Virus record (IMG/VR): IMGVR_UViG_3300006921_000075 | Coordinates: 1-31,457 of that record | Direction: 5' to 3' (one strand) | Source: a virus | DNA length: 31,457 nt | In this document: in pieces, positions 14,701-24,596 of the stretch | How positions within the stretch are numbered: position 1 is the first letter of the stretch | How the letters are laid out: the number at the start of each line of letters is the position of its first letter | Translations under genes and position numbers: made by a program | Notes under the pieces: model-generated | What the model was told of the DNA's origin: nothing | The model's database searches: none | What the model saw: only the letters and a program-made list of their open reading frames with translations

Positions 14701-17700
14701 ATTGAGTTATTGCCTATAATAGTATTTTCAAACGAAACTCCAAATGTTTCATCATTAACAATATCAACTTTTCTTGAACCAAAATGAGTATATAGTCTTG
14801 AAGCGTCTGATGCGGATATTTCATCATAGTCTGTAACAAACGACCCTCCTGTTTTGTAAGTATAGTAAGAAACATCATCCCCATCAGTTTCTTTATGCTC
14901 TATAACACCATAATTAGAATAGTCGGGGAATGTATTACCTTTGTAATAGTTTGAAGAATCTAATATTAGTACGGGCTTATCTGTAATAGTAGGTAATGTC
15001 ATTTTAGTCTGATAATTTATGAAGAATCTCCAATTTGGTTCGTACTGTATTCTATATTTAGCATTGTAAGGGTGCGGTGGGGCTTCCCACCAATAACTAT
15101 CCATAAGTGCTGGCTCACCTGCTGATTCTAACATAGTTTCCCCAATATCTTTTAAGCCACCAGAGGTATCTCCTATTTTCCCGTTGTTAGCATAGGTGTT
15201 AAGATTGAAAAACTTACTTGAATCAACCGCAATAGGTGCTCCTGCTTTAGACTCCCAATTATGTAGGTGAGATACTATATCACCTGTAATGGTATTTGTG
15301 TAGTTATCCGACCAAACTGCACTTGTGAATGGGTCTGTTTTACCTAATTCCCATAAATCAATGTCTGCTCCTATTTTTAGTGATATTAATTCTTCTTGTG
15401 AATCAGATGATAGTATAGTAACATCGTAATTATCCTCTGTTGGGTACAGTAATCCCCAAGAATCTTGTCTATAACCTCCATCTGCGTCTGCTGAGCCATC
15501 ATTTCTCATGTCAGCCCAATTTAACCAAATGTGTTTGAAATCATTCTTAATTCTTCTAAATCTCCCTACCGTACCTGCTGTATGGGGTTTAGTTAAATGC
15601 TTTACTCCACTTATTGTAATATCACCTGCATATACTTTGCATATATTCCCACCTTGCGTATCTAGTGGGTATTGGTTGTAAGCGAGGCTAGAATTAGTAT
15701 GACCATCATAGTTTAATATATTATTCTTGAATTGGTTTTCACCTGCAACAGCAACATTTGCTCTTTGTAATTGGTTATGCCAACCACTAGTAGCAGTGCT
15801 AGTTACACCCCTACTTCCCCTAACACTACCCGGAATATCACCAGTAGCAGTTACGCCTACATTATAGTGATACCACCTAGAGCCACTATGCCTCCATTTA
15901 TGGTGTATATCTTCTTCTACTGTCATCTTACCAACAGGGTGAGCATGGGGATATATTAGGTTAGTCAAACCTCTTCTGATACTACCAGAAGTGGGTGTTC
16001 CACTATAAGTTACTGCTAATGGGTTATCAGTCTTTAGTTTGTCTGTATCTCTATCAATATCATCGGCCTTAAAGCCTAACCTTATCTGTTGTTCTGCTAC
16101 TTCTGCGGGATAAACAAGAATCCAGTAGCCTGTAACAACTAATACTTTGTACCATCTATAAGAATATAAATCTCTCATATTAAACTTATCTGTATTTTCT
16201 TTAACATACGATTCATTATCAATAACTATCTTTTTGCTAGTGTTATTAAACTGCATCGTTGTACCGCTTGGTGGCTGCTGTACCGCCCCTTGTGTATTCC
16301 CAACAAATATAACATCACCTGCTTGTAATCCAGCCCACTTTTCATTATCAAACCAAGGTCCGCTTCTTGTTTGACCGCCAGTAGTATATGAATCCCCCGA
16401 AGCAGTATAGCCACACGCTCTAGGATTGCCACTGTGTATATTATCTCTATTAGACCTTTCATTAGTAGCCTTTTGGTATATTTCTCCATTTCTAACATTA
16501 CCCGCCTGTAACCAAGCAGGGTGATTTGATTGTTTTAACCATAATCCACCAGTTAGATTAGCATACTTACCTACATTTGGGTAAGGTAAATTATCTGAAT
16601 TAGGTCCACCTGTGTTTAGTATTTCCCCTTGAACTACTTTTGTTATTTCATAGTGATTCCAAGTAGGATTACTTATAGGGCTTCCTGCTCTATTTGCGGC
16701 AAAACTTGTCATTCTTGCTGACCTTGCTGCCCCAACATCTAAAGTACCATCTATATTATCTAATTCAAATATTAGCCCACCATTGTTTAGAGTACCTTTA
16801 TTACCAGTAGTAACCCAAGCCCTTGAAGGTATTGACATAGTAGGGTCTGTACCGTAATCATAATTTAGTTGGTCTTGTAAAGTTATATCTTTATTTCTTT
16901 CATCCTCAAAGTTTTCATCTAGCATAGGTACTGAACAATAAGGTTTGAATGTCATGGCACTGTCTGTTGAAGGGTCAAAATCTGCTGTAAGAACAAAGTA
17001 ATCCGAATATTGATGCTCTGCTATTTCCGGTGCTGCTGCTTGGTGGTCCCTCCTATCATGTCCTCCTACTAAGCCGCCATTCGGGGTAAGTCCTACATCA
17101 CCGTACATACTTACATTACCGCTTGAAGTTATTACTGCTTTTCTATTAGGGAATCTAGCAGTTGAAAAGTGTGGTGGTCCATCTGTACCCCAAGCACGTT
17201 GTTCTATTATACCAAAGACCATTCTAAACCACATTGAAGATGCAATATCGTGCATATAGGAAGCGTGTGCTGCTCTATATTTCCTTCTTGCTTGTCTTGC
17301 TAATGGTGGGGTAAATATTGCTTGGGCTGTGGATATTACAGGGTACACACAAGGTTCTAAGTATTGTCCTCCGGCAGTTGTAGGCGTTCCTAAGATGTTA
17401 GAAGTTCCGTGTTGTCCTCGCATATAACCTATACCTAAAGAAGTTGCGGCCTTTGTTATTAGGGTGTCTGTTCCTCTTCCTGTTATCTTATACATAGACC
17501 ATCTATTACCACTAACAGTATTATATGCTCTAATCCATCCTGTGTTGGGGAATGATTTTAATGCTGCTGCCCCAATAGTCCATGTGACCACGTTGCCGGA
17601 AGTAACAGATGCAGCAGTCGTAACGTGCTTCATGTGATTATGTTGTGTGCTTGCTACTGCTGTATTAGTACCTGAAAATATATCTCCGCTTGAATCTGTG

Positions 17701-20700
17701 GTTTTATTTGTGACCGTAAAAACACCTGCTTGTGAAAACTCTTTACCATAACCCGAACTTGTTTTATTATCAGAACTTGCTATTGTTGGTAAGTTATTAG
17801 GTTCTATTTGGTCTATATCATTACCCCTTATCATCATTGTTAAGAACGAATCTTCTGTACCTTGAAATGTCATAACTTCTCCGCCGTGTGTCGCTCCACC
17901 CGAAGTATTATGTGTTCTAAAATACCGAGTATAAGCATCTATAACTGTAAGTGTCTGCCCTCTTTCTTTTGATGTATTATAGTTTAAGTACTCTAGTGGT
18001 GTATCACTTGCCCCTTGTGATTCGGTAAAGCAACTTCTAGGTCCTACCGTTATTAAACCATGTGGGTCATGTATCTGTTTCATAGTTTTTGCTTCTAGTG
18101 GTACTAGACCAGCAGGTTTCCAAGTCTGGGTATAACCTCCCGCATCTGCTAATCCTATTTTTATGTCTGCAAAGTTGTCATTGATAGTTTGCTCATTAAC
18201 GAAAGACATAGCGGTCATGTAATCAACTGCACAGGCGTGTATATTGTCAGTTGTGCTCAATCCAGCAGTAGACATTGATTCTGAAAAATACCCTGACCAA
18301 CTAACACTTAATGTAGGGTCAAACTTTCTTAACCCATCTGCGTCATCTAGTTTTATTGCTGTAAGATAATCATTAGCAATACTTACGTTCACACCATCAT
18401 GTTTTATCTCGCTAAACATAGGACAACCCCAAGCCCCGCTATTACTTTCTGCTGAAGTATAGTATTGTTTATCTCCTTCTCCTAAACCACCTACATTTCT
18501 TGGCCTTCTTATTATAGACCACCACGAAGGAGGTTCTGCTCTAACAGGGTATGTGTCTGAGCCGCTTTCAATCCACCCATCAGTGTTTGTGCTACCGAAT
18601 CCGAATATATTACCTTCGCTATATGTAAAGGCAAAATGGTTATCATCTATAATTTTCTTAACAATAATGGTCATACCATCTTCACTTGTTGTTTTTCTAG
18701 TGAATGGGTTTAGTCCTGTGGATGAAGAATCATCTTTATTTAGTGAGCCTTCGTTGTATATCTTAAACGTATCATCCACTTCTAAATTATGCTCTATACA
18801 GTGTGCTATTATGTATGATGGGTCGTGATAAGAACCATCACTGAATCCTATTATTTTGCTCGTATTCCACTGTTTCCAAATAGCATTACTAGAAGTTTTT
18901 GCTGTTTGTGCTTTATTGAAGAAATCTTTAGAGGCAGAAGGCATAAACTTATCTTCTCCTAAATACATTTGTATTGGGTTAGAAGAAAATAATCTTGTTC
19001 TTTGGTCGTATCTTGCGCCGTACCTTCCTTGTACTGCTCCTATCTCATCATCACTATCGAATGGGTGAAGCGACCTTGTTTGGTGGTCCATACCTATACT
19101 TGATGCACCACGCATTAATCTTCTAGCACCTAAAAATAAATTCTCAGTTACCATTTCTGCTTCTTGCCTTCTATACACATAATCTGTCGAAGGTCCAAAA
19201 TCTTCATTCTGTCCTACTTCCCAATGGGGGATTAAAGACTCTATTTTACTTAGTGCATCGTAAGCCGTTAATTCAATTTCTTTGGTTCTGCTTCTTGCGT
19301 CTTGTTTAATTCTTACAGAATCAAGATAGCCGTACCAAGATACTGAGTCAATATCATTTCTAAACAAAGCAACTGACCATTCAGAAGGTGTTGATGTTAA
19401 TATGTCCTGTACCTTTCTTTCATTATCATCGTCAATAATATTTACTCTTAATAAACTAGAAGCATCTATTTCTAAACTCATATTTAATTTATCTATACTT
19501 AGGTCGCTTAGTGAAGATATACCATTAGGACTATCCCCTACCGGATGTGTTATTTCATGTATTAAACCAACCCTGTCTATAAGATGGTAGTATGTTCTTG
19601 TTTTTTCTGACTCAAATCCCCAATATTTACCACCTTGAAATGAGTTTGTTTGTGAAGAAGAAAAGGTTGTCTGTGTTACTCCATGGTCAATATGCCAACC
19701 GTAAAAATCTGATGCCACCCAAGCACCGCCCGAAGGTTTAGTCTCGAAACTAAATGTACCTCCTTCGTAACCATCAAGATAGACCTTATATCTTTGGTTA
19801 GTGAAGTCTAATACCACATCAATATCAGCCCAATGTTCCCACTCATTAGAATAGTTTGGGGTACTGACCGTACTTGTTGCGTCATAGTCGATAAATGCTT
19901 CTTTGTGATTATCCTTTATTGCATTAGGGAATGTTTGTGACCTTACAACATTCATACCATGCTCTAATGTATCTGCTGCATCATTAATAGTGCCTAGTTG
20001 TAATTCAAACTCTATTGCTGATATAGATTGTGAAGGATTATAGTCAGAACCTATATGGTTATACCTATTGCCCCTTGAAGTCCAGTCAATTCTGCTTCTG
20101 TCGTACCCTACTCGTATAGCGTAGTGGCTTGCCCTTGTTGTGTCCGGCAATCCTTTATTATCCATACTTAACGGGCAGAGTCGAAGATGAAATGTATCAC
20201 CATCTCCAAAGCAATTTAAGTCTCCATCATAACCAATAACAGGCTCAAACCATTTACGAAGAGGAACTGCTGTAGGTGCAGCAGGTGAGCCTATATAAGA
20301 AGCATGGGTTGGCTTGTATTTATCTATATCAACTAAAGCATTATTTGTTATGCTAAATAATTTTGTTATCGCATTCTTTTTATGGTCTATTTCTTGTATC
20401 ACACAATGCTTATCGGCTCCAACTTGCACTATATCACCGACCCTAAGATGTTTGCTTTGATTTCCTACGGTTGCTGGGTGTAGTCCTCTAGTATGACCAC
20501 CATAGAACCATACACCGTCTCCTTGGTCACCCGATACGCTACTTCCGTTAGCAATAGTAGCACCTTGAAGAATTAATGATGCGGGTTTAGTGTGCCTAAT
20601 AGCGAGGAATGGTGTTCGGGATGGGGATTTTATTTCAGCACCTAAAACATTAGCGTTAGTATCTTCGGCATCCCATGTGCTCGCTGATAGTAAAGTGCTT

Positions 20701-21467
20701 AGTCCATTTTCCGTACTAAATACTCCACAAGTCACTACTGACGAAGTAAATTGAATATGGTTTTTATCCACATCCGATACTGATGTTTCGTTGCTACTGT
20801 CTAATTTATATGCTATTGCACTTACTTTATCATTACTTACTGTTATTGATAATGAAGGAACTCCAGCATCTTTGTGAAATACATATTGTTTCTTATCTGC
20901 TCTTCCAAAACTTGCATCTGTTTGACCACTACCAATCCAATAAGACCCTGTACCATTGTGGCTTGCATTTGCTTTGATATAACTTTCAGTTGTACCATCA
21001 CCTGCGTATTTATACCTATTACTATGAGCATGACTATCTAAGTATTCATTATTTATTATAGAAGAATACGCTCTTCCTTTACCAAGTCTTGTTAAGTCTA
21101 TGGTAAGAAACTCGTGTATTCCTTCGTTATGTAGTAGGTTCATATCATTAGTAACCATACCACTAGACCTGTTAGCAGTGAATACGCTTGAATCTGATAG
21201 TGTGTAATTCTTAGTCCAATAAGTCGCTACCCTATCTATGTATGAAAATCTGTAATAAGGATTTAGTCTTGATTCTGAGTTCATTGGATTTCCAAAATGT
21301 GTTTTTTCATGTTCCATTTTATTTGAACTCGCTTCCGGCTCACAAAATGATGATGTAAAATCTTCCCAATATCCTGTAAGCCATAATTCATAATCCGAGG
21401 GGAATGGATTAGTATTATCACTCACTAAAGGAGTTTGCGAATCATACTGCATTAAAAATCTTGTCAT
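11766..21467 (-). CDS. Giant tail hub/adhesin protein (3233 residues)
   Basis: The largest gene here, directly after the tape measure gene, where siphovirus-like tails encode hub and receptor-binding proteins. A LamG/concanavalin-like segment is around residues 540-575 (DIDVVLDFTNQRYKVYLDGYE). Residues ~660-750 look like the first half of a gp27/Tal-type hub (WYGYLDSVRIKQDARS, IELTAYDALSKIESL). A second hub-like part is near 2370-2490 (YMVGKDNRFEFRPSYK, ITNVRVVYNGG). About 1600 residues rich in Gly, Ser, Tyr and Trp lie between them and are probably adhesin or beta-rich insertions. A Gly/Asp-rich linker sits at ~2870-2900. The chain ends with a beta-sandwich-like region (~3035-3150) and a Ser/Lys/Gly-rich tail. 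The start ATG has a GGTGA site 5 nt upstream. It likely forms the tail tip and binds the host. Confidence 0.75.
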   Translation of the reverse strand: MTRFLMQYDSQTPLVSDNTNPFPSDYELWLTGYWEDFTSSFCEPEASSNKMEHEKTHFGNPMNSESRLNPYYRFSYIDRVATYWTKNYTLSDSSVFTANRSSGMVTNDMNLLHNEGIHEFLTIDLTRLGKGRAYSSIINNEYLDSHAHSNRYKYAGDGTTESYIKANASHNGTGSYWIGSGQTDASFGRADKKQYVFHKDAGVPSLSITVSNDKVSAIAYKLDSSNETSVSDVDKNHIQFTSSVVTCGVFSTENGLSTLLSASTWDAEDTNANVLGAEIKSPSRTPFLAIRHTKPASLILQGATIANGSSVSGDQGDGVWFYGGHTRGLHPATVGNQSKHLRVGDIVQVGADKHCVIQEIDHKKNAITKLFSITNNALVDIDKYKPTHASYIGSPAAPTAVPLRKWFEPVIGYDGDLNCFGDGDTFHLRLCPLSMDNKGLPDTTRASHYAIRVGYDRSRIDWTSRGNRYNHIGSDYNPSQSISAIEFELQLGTINDAADTLEHGMNVVRSQTFPNAIKDNHKEAFIDYDATSTVSTPNYSNEWEHWADIDVVLDFTNQRYKVYLDGYEGGTFSFETKPSGGAWVASDFYGWHIDHGVTQTTFSSSQTNSFQGGKYWGFESEKTRTYYHLIDRVGLIHEITHPVGDSPNGISSLSDLSIDKLNMSLEIDASSLLRVNIIDDDNERKVQDILTSTPSEWSVALFRNDIDSVSWYGYLDSVRIKQDARSRTKEIELTAYDALSKIESLIPHWEVGQNEDFGPSTDYVYRRQEAEMVTENLFLGARRLMRGASSIGMDHQTRSLHPFDSDDEIGAVQGRYGARYDQRTRLFSSNPIQMYLGEDKFMPSASKDFFNKAQTAKTSSNAIWKQWNTSKIIGFSDGSYHDPSYIIAHCIEHNLEVDDTFKIYNEGSLNKDDSSSTGLNPFTRKTTSEDGMTIIVKKIIDDNHFAFTYSEGNIFGFGSTNTDGWIESGSDTYPVRAEPPSWWSIIRRPRNVGGLGEGDKQYYTSAESNSGAWGCPMFSEIKHDGVNVSIANDYLTAIKLDDADGLRKFDPTLSVSWSGYFSESMSTAGLSTTDNIHACAVDYMTAMSFVNEQTINDNFADIKIGLADAGGYTQTWKPAGLVPLEAKTMKQIHDPHGLITVGPRSCFTESQGASDTPLEYLNYNTSKERGQTLTVIDAYTRYFRTHNTSGGATHGGEVMTFQGTEDSFLTMMIRGNDIDQIEPNNLPTIASSDNKTSSGYGKEFSQAGVFTVTNKTTDSSGDIFSGTNTAVASTQHNHMKHVTTAASVTSGNVVTWTIGAAALKSFPNTGWIRAYNTVSGNRWSMYKITGRGTDTLITKAATSLGIGYMRGQHGTSNILGTPTTAGGQYLEPCVYPVISTAQAIFTPPLARQARRKYRAAHASYMHDIASSMWFRMVFGIIEQRAWGTDGPPHFSTARFPNRKAVITSSGNVSMYGDVGLTPNGGLVGGHDRRDHQAAAPEIAEHQYSDYFVLTADFDPSTDSAMTFKPYCSVPMLDENFEDERNKDITLQDQLNYDYGTDPTMSIPSRAWVTTGNKGTLNNGGLIFELDNIDGTLDVGAARSARMTSFAANRAGSPISNPTWNHYEITKVVQGEILNTGGPNSDNLPYPNVGKYANLTGGLWLKQSNHPAWLQAGNVRNGEIYQKATNERSNRDNIHSGNPRACGYTASGDSYTTGGQTRSGPWFDNEKWAGLQAGDVIFVGNTQGAVQQPPSGTTMQFNNTSKKIVIDNESYVKENTDKFNMRDLYSYRWYKVLVVTGYWILVYPAEVAEQQIRLGFKADDIDRDTDKLKTDNPLAVTYSGTPTSGSIRRGLTNLIYPHAHPVGKMTVEEDIHHKWRHSGSRWYHYNVGVTATGDIPGSVRGSRGVTSTATSGWHNQLQRANVAVAGENQFKNNILNYDGHTNSSLAYNQYPLDTQGGNICKVYAGDITISGVKHLTKPHTAGTVGRFRRIKNDFKHIWLNWADMRNDGSADADGGYRQDSWGLLYPTEDNYDVTILSSDSQEELISLKIGADIDLWELGKTDPFTSAVWSDNYTNTITGDIVSHLHNWESKAGAPIAVDSSKFFNLNTYANNGKIGDTSGGLKDIGETMLESAGEPALMDSYWWEAPPHPYNAKYRIQYEPNWRFFINYQTKMTLPTITDKPVLILDSSNYYKGNTFPDYSNYGVIEHKETDGDDVSYYTYKTGGSFVTDYDEISASDASRLYTHFGSRKVDIVNDETFGVSFENTIIGNNSIPELNKDNEHSVYSNWSSLYGLFALMTVDGFVETAGNNTKWEHDKMRLLWQMSRTKTWLKGNNMPFNYDINNVPITYRMDSTQLGGTTLDNYGDALDARGKTSLNIIQAASKQSGPGSAGNTTTFFYMVGKDNRFEFRPSYKQSTALTRSNFIKSNVTVEGTGQITNVRVVYNGGASFVDYPKPISGADNNLRWKTLQAWSISSPNQALVMAKSEYNKNKEKNYTVDATIIGTTGSHNPMTSGGRFGYISTPLIQSMPDGLHTYSTLFPHSNLGGAIIGGRQNAMDGNLDGIIYSGRTQSQGASNQTNTHGDAWDEIYIGSKRDWEYLEEGVGYHGSGSCNVYDMHDTNHTGQYAPYGVNCIEKALQIVHIPKNAPKVSTSTGNELRVFITHASNTANETHYRIWLIDAPFDAQRTINTTLAPSNIVYLDVKGNGFYEIAFPQSYGGDSTSRIIVSFNAEYCDDLLKYRSNNSISSKSNKGNRISAIPDVATSVLDLSHGNPVNEGSAFPLGLSLYYRPLGSEDSQGRQGPLWHLRPRALYYASRIEIVDDFVYRPARTITYTDANLNISSDNLMINRVVWNERPYNKCEVKLVLQKNESQSLLNPLLPAPKPIQDIGGQDGNEVGDEGGHGSDVDDDRKEGYGDYDASIITNRGIGKNHNVVSGYSSRHIKQSNIEGMPDQFTDSIGSLKTKSKISINRLSRGSLNSIRGKTDLDLKLGGKTGLLGFDKKGDTNSKRVKGIEGIGNSNKIESGSAMITSEGFTLPGVSHIAETGVVDKSDYHEGSVTVTVPIDSIDDRIMVQLYVLAPKTGGGETYSINCLVECIDSGHVSEKILNIKSSDETQRLMVFNGDKLLGANIAGNKIKITVGRVPGGSLLTVKDGKDSSPFGSLLIKGVNVIFNTRERASIGNLSSKSKLTTGDNTKGFLSGTKDSINTKTSSGTYDSSGNIIYKSDGRASSDKLRKTSGDADSYSEDGA

Positions 21468-21477
21468 CTATTCACCA

Positions 21478-24336
21478 CTATGCTAATCTCTGATACACAC
21501 CACTTGTCTTAAGTGAATCTGCTATCCTTTCTCCTATCTGGTCTGTTGCTTCATCCATAGTAAGACCGTGAAAGTTATTAACCACGCTTACTTCGGGGGC
21601 AAAGTATAAGTTCTCGACACCGTTTTGTTTTAATTCTTGGAACATAGCAGCATCCATAGCAGACCTTCTTCCACCGAAGAATACTTCTAGTCTTTTATCA
21701 TCAAACTTTGCTATTGAAGCAGTAGCATTATCTATTGATTCTGCCATACCATCTGCTCCTAACATTCCTGTCGTCATCCATGCTTCTGTTTGTGCCTCAT
21801 GTTCTTCAAGCATTCTTTGTACTTCGGCAGAATCTTTTTCAACTCTATCCATCTGTGCTTCCATGTCTGTACCAACACTACCGAATAAGTCCTTTTCTTT
21901 AGCAATTGCTAAGGCAGCGGCTCCTAAAAATACGGACAACCCCAAAGTAGCAAAAGCCATTTTAGTACCTAGTGCTGTCATAGCACCAGTAGCAGAGACT
22001 GTCATAGCAATCATAGGTATGAATGCGAAGGTCATTAACATGGCCGATGCTTCTGCTGCATCTGCTCCTTCTGCGAAAAACATAACACCCATAGAAGCGA
22101 GCATAAAAGCATTAGTCCACCCCATAGCAACTTGCATTGAAATCATTTTCATGTTATTCACCTTATTTATTGCACCTGCTAGTAAGACCTGTGCTTGTGC
22201 TTCTGTCATAGCACCTTTTATTACTGCTTGTCTTAGAGCAGCGTCTAGTATTTTAATATCAATACCTTTTAGTAAAGCAAGATTTGCTCCTTCTTGTGAT
22301 GCTGCGAGTGCATAGTTACCTATTGCTTCTGAAATCTCTTGCCTTTGTTTAACGGTTGTTATTTTAATATACTCTGCTTTACTTCTCCCTACTGCATATG
22401 TTTTAACTAACTCGTTATCCATTAACAAAATCCTAGCCTGTGCTAGTCTTATACTCTCCGCATTAAGAGTTTTTTCTACTTGTAGAGTTTGTAATCTAAC
22501 TTGTAATGCAGCCCTTTGTGAATCTGTCAAAGTCTTATCTACTAATAACTCTGTCTCTTTTTCCGCTATCATATGGAGAATACTCCTTTCTTGTTCTCTT
22601 AACAATGCTAATTTTGCTTCACTTTGTATTAGACTCATTCCATCCATCTCAAGGATTTTGAATTGTTGTGTTATTGTTTGTTGACCTAATATAGTTGAAG
22701 CCCTATGCTCTAGATTCTTGTGTTGAGTTGCCATAACACCCTGTTCTAATATCGCTAATTCACTTGCTCTTAGTTGGTTGTGGTAAATTAAAGTATTTGT
22801 TTTATGAGCATTTGCTAAGGTTTCTTCCCCGTAAGCGGATATTCTTAGTTTTTGTAATTGATTTTCATTAAGATGCTGCAATAACCCATCATTTCTTAAT
22901 CTAATAAGTAATGCTTCTGCCTGTGCTTTACCTTTATATGAGTCTGCCTCCACCTGACTATAACTAGCAGCAATTTGTTGAAGTCTTGTTCGTTTTACCG
23001 CTTGTGCTAATAGTGTTTTCTGTGCAACACCAACAGTAACTACTGCTAGGCTGAATGCCATAACACCTTTCATAGCCTCGAATGTTGCTGATGCTATCAT
23101 AGCCCATGTATTCGCTTCTTCAAACAGAGGACCTTCTGATATTAATAATCTAGCCTGTGCAAACATATAATTAACTTGGGTTGCTCTTAATGTCGAGGGG
23201 ATTAGTTTTTCTGCAATAGCATAGTTTAGTAAGTCTATTTCTTTTTCGTATTGTTGTGTTTGATACATAGCATTTTCTTGAAACACTTCGTATTCTAAAA
23301 GAGCACTATTCATTGAGTTTTGGGAATCAGCCATTATCTCAACTGCCCTATCATAACCTTCCATTAACTTAATGAATCTAACATAGTGGTGAGCACCTGC
23401 AACACCGATAGCAATATTAGTCTGTTGGGAAGAGTTCATTTCATCCCATTTTGGTTTTAGTTGGTCCATAACATCCATTAAAGTGAACATATTACCGTTA
23501 CTATCTTTAACAGCAACACCATACTCTGCTAACAAAGCATTGTTCTGTGACCTATCAGACGCTAATCTAGCAAGCATCTGTTTGATACCACGACCAGCCT
23601 TAGAGGATTGTTCACCTTGTTCGATAAGTGTTGCACCTAAAGCAATCTGCTCGTCTAATGATGTATTTACTATTGTCGCTGCCGAAGCATACTGATTCAT
23701 AGCACCTATGAGGTTCTGTATTGTTGCACCGCTTTTATTTTCCACTTCATTTAATTTATCAACAAGTCCTATTGTATTACTTAAAACAAATGCTCTTTCC
23801 TCTTCTTCTGTAAGTAATTCTCTCTGAGCCCTAGTAAGACCGTTATACATATAGTTGGTTTGAAGTTGAAGTTGTGTTAGTGCAGACATAGCGGCCTCTG
23901 TTTCCATCATACCGACCGCACCTAACAGCATAGCACCTTCTCTTGCAGCCCCCTGTGCAGGTTGACCGCCTATAACATTACCTAACTGTGCCATTGTTGC
24001 TGCTGCTTCTAGAGATTCTGCTGCTGATTGATTATAGGCTGCACCTATGCTCATTATATCTTGTTCTAATTGCTTTACTTCGGGTGATACTTCATCGAAA
24101 AACTTTTCAAAATGTATAGTAGCCATTTCAATAGGCTCTGCTAAGTCCATTAGAGCATCATTCCATTGTTGAATACCCATGAATACTTCCTCGAAAGCAA
24201 TCATCATACCTTCTACCGCATCGGTAAATACAGCAGTTAGTACAGCACCTAGAGCGTTAGCATCATCTAGGATTTGTTCTGATTTAATAGACGCATAGAC
24301 CGTAAAAAAGGTCCTTGCACCACCCATTTTTGCCAT
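21478..24336 (-). CDS. Tail tape measure protein
   Basis: 952 residues, Ala- and Met-rich, mostly helical. Residues ~100-350 resemble the TP901-type tape measure core (MSIGAAYNQSAAESLEAA, AATMAQLG, GAMNQYASAATIVNTSLDEQ, GRGIKQMLARL, GVAVKDSNGNMFTLMDVMDQL). Long helices with coiled-coil character follow. A hydrophobic region near ~745-860 has several possible membrane spans (WTNAFMLASMGVMFFAEG, LSVFLGAAALAIA). It sets tail length and may enter the host membrane during DNA delivery. At ~1.5 angstrom per residue the tail would be about 140 nm, which is inference. GGGGGTGAT precedes the start, and the ATG shares a base with the upstream stop (TAATG). Confidence 0.9.
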   Translation of the reverse strand: MAKMGGARTFFTVYASIKSEQILDDANALGAVLTAVFTDAVEGMMIAFEEVFMGIQQWNDALMDLAEPIEMATIHFEKFFDEVSPEVKQLEQDIMSIGAAYNQSAAESLEAAATMAQLGNVIGGQPAQGAAREGAMLLGAVGMMETEAAMSALTQLQLQTNYMYNGLTRAQRELLTEEEERAFVLSNTIGLVDKLNEVENKSGATIQNLIGAMNQYASAATIVNTSLDEQIALGATLIEQGEQSSKAGRGIKQMLARLASDRSQNNALLAEYGVAVKDSNGNMFTLMDVMDQLKPKWDEMNSSQQTNIAIGVAGAHHYVRFIKLMEGYDRAVEIMADSQNSMNSALLEYEVFQENAMYQTQQYEKEIDLLNYAIAEKLIPSTLRATQVNYMFAQARLLISEGPLFEEANTWAMIASATFEAMKGVMAFSLAVVTVGVAQKTLLAQAVKRTRLQQIAASYSQVEADSYKGKAQAEALLIRLRNDGLLQHLNENQLQKLRISAYGEETLANAHKTNTLIYHNQLRASELAILEQGVMATQHKNLEHRASTILGQQTITQQFKILEMDGMSLIQSEAKLALLREQERSILHMIAEKETELLVDKTLTDSQRAALQVRLQTLQVEKTLNAESIRLAQARILLMDNELVKTYAVGRSKAEYIKITTVKQRQEISEAIGNYALAASQEGANLALLKGIDIKILDAALRQAVIKGAMTEAQAQVLLAGAINKVNNMKMISMQVAMGWTNAFMLASMGVMFFAEGADAAEASAMLMTFAFIPMIAMTVSATGAMTALGTKMAFATLGLSVFLGAAALAIAKEKDLFGSVGTDMEAQMDRVEKDSAEVQRMLEEHEAQTEAWMTTGMLGADGMAESIDNATASIAKFDDKRLEVFFGGRRSAMDAAMFQELKQNGVENLYFAPEVSVVNNFHGLTMDEATDQIGERIADSLKTSGVYQRLA

Positions 24337-24596
24337 TACTTATCACCCCCTCTTTTCCTACGTTCCGCTCTACGTTGATTCCTACGAGCCACTGCTCCTT
24401 TAGCCTCTTTGGATAAATCCTTTTTAGAATTACCTTTATTATAGTTCTCGTTTAACTGTTCGTTAATTTCTGATGCAATAGAGGCGTCTAATTCCATACG
24501 TGCTCTACCTACTACTGGGTCAAGCCATCTTTCCGCAAAATATGATGGTGATACACCCTTAAATGTAGAGCAAACTGCGGGTAATAGAAAACTCAT
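24336..24596 (-). CDS. Tail assembly chaperone, T part (likely made by -1 frameshift)
   Basis: 86 codons with an N-terminal FLLPAVCSTFKGVSPSYFAERWLD and a very basic C-terminus (RRNQRRAERRKRGGDK). It lies between the G-like chaperone and the tape measure gene, as T does in lambda. Its ATG overlaps the G stop as ATGA, but no clear ribosome site precedes it. It is in the -1 frame relative to G, and that frame stays open back to a CCCTTTG heptamer. I infer that most T is made as a G-T fusion of about 206 residues, with independent initiation as the alternative. It would bind the tape measure protein and recruit tail tube subunits. Confidence 0.65.
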   Translation of the reverse strand: MSFLLPAVCSTFKGVSPSYFAERWLDPVVGRARMELDASIASEINEQLNENYNKGNSKKDLSKEAKGAVARRNQRRAERRKRGGDK

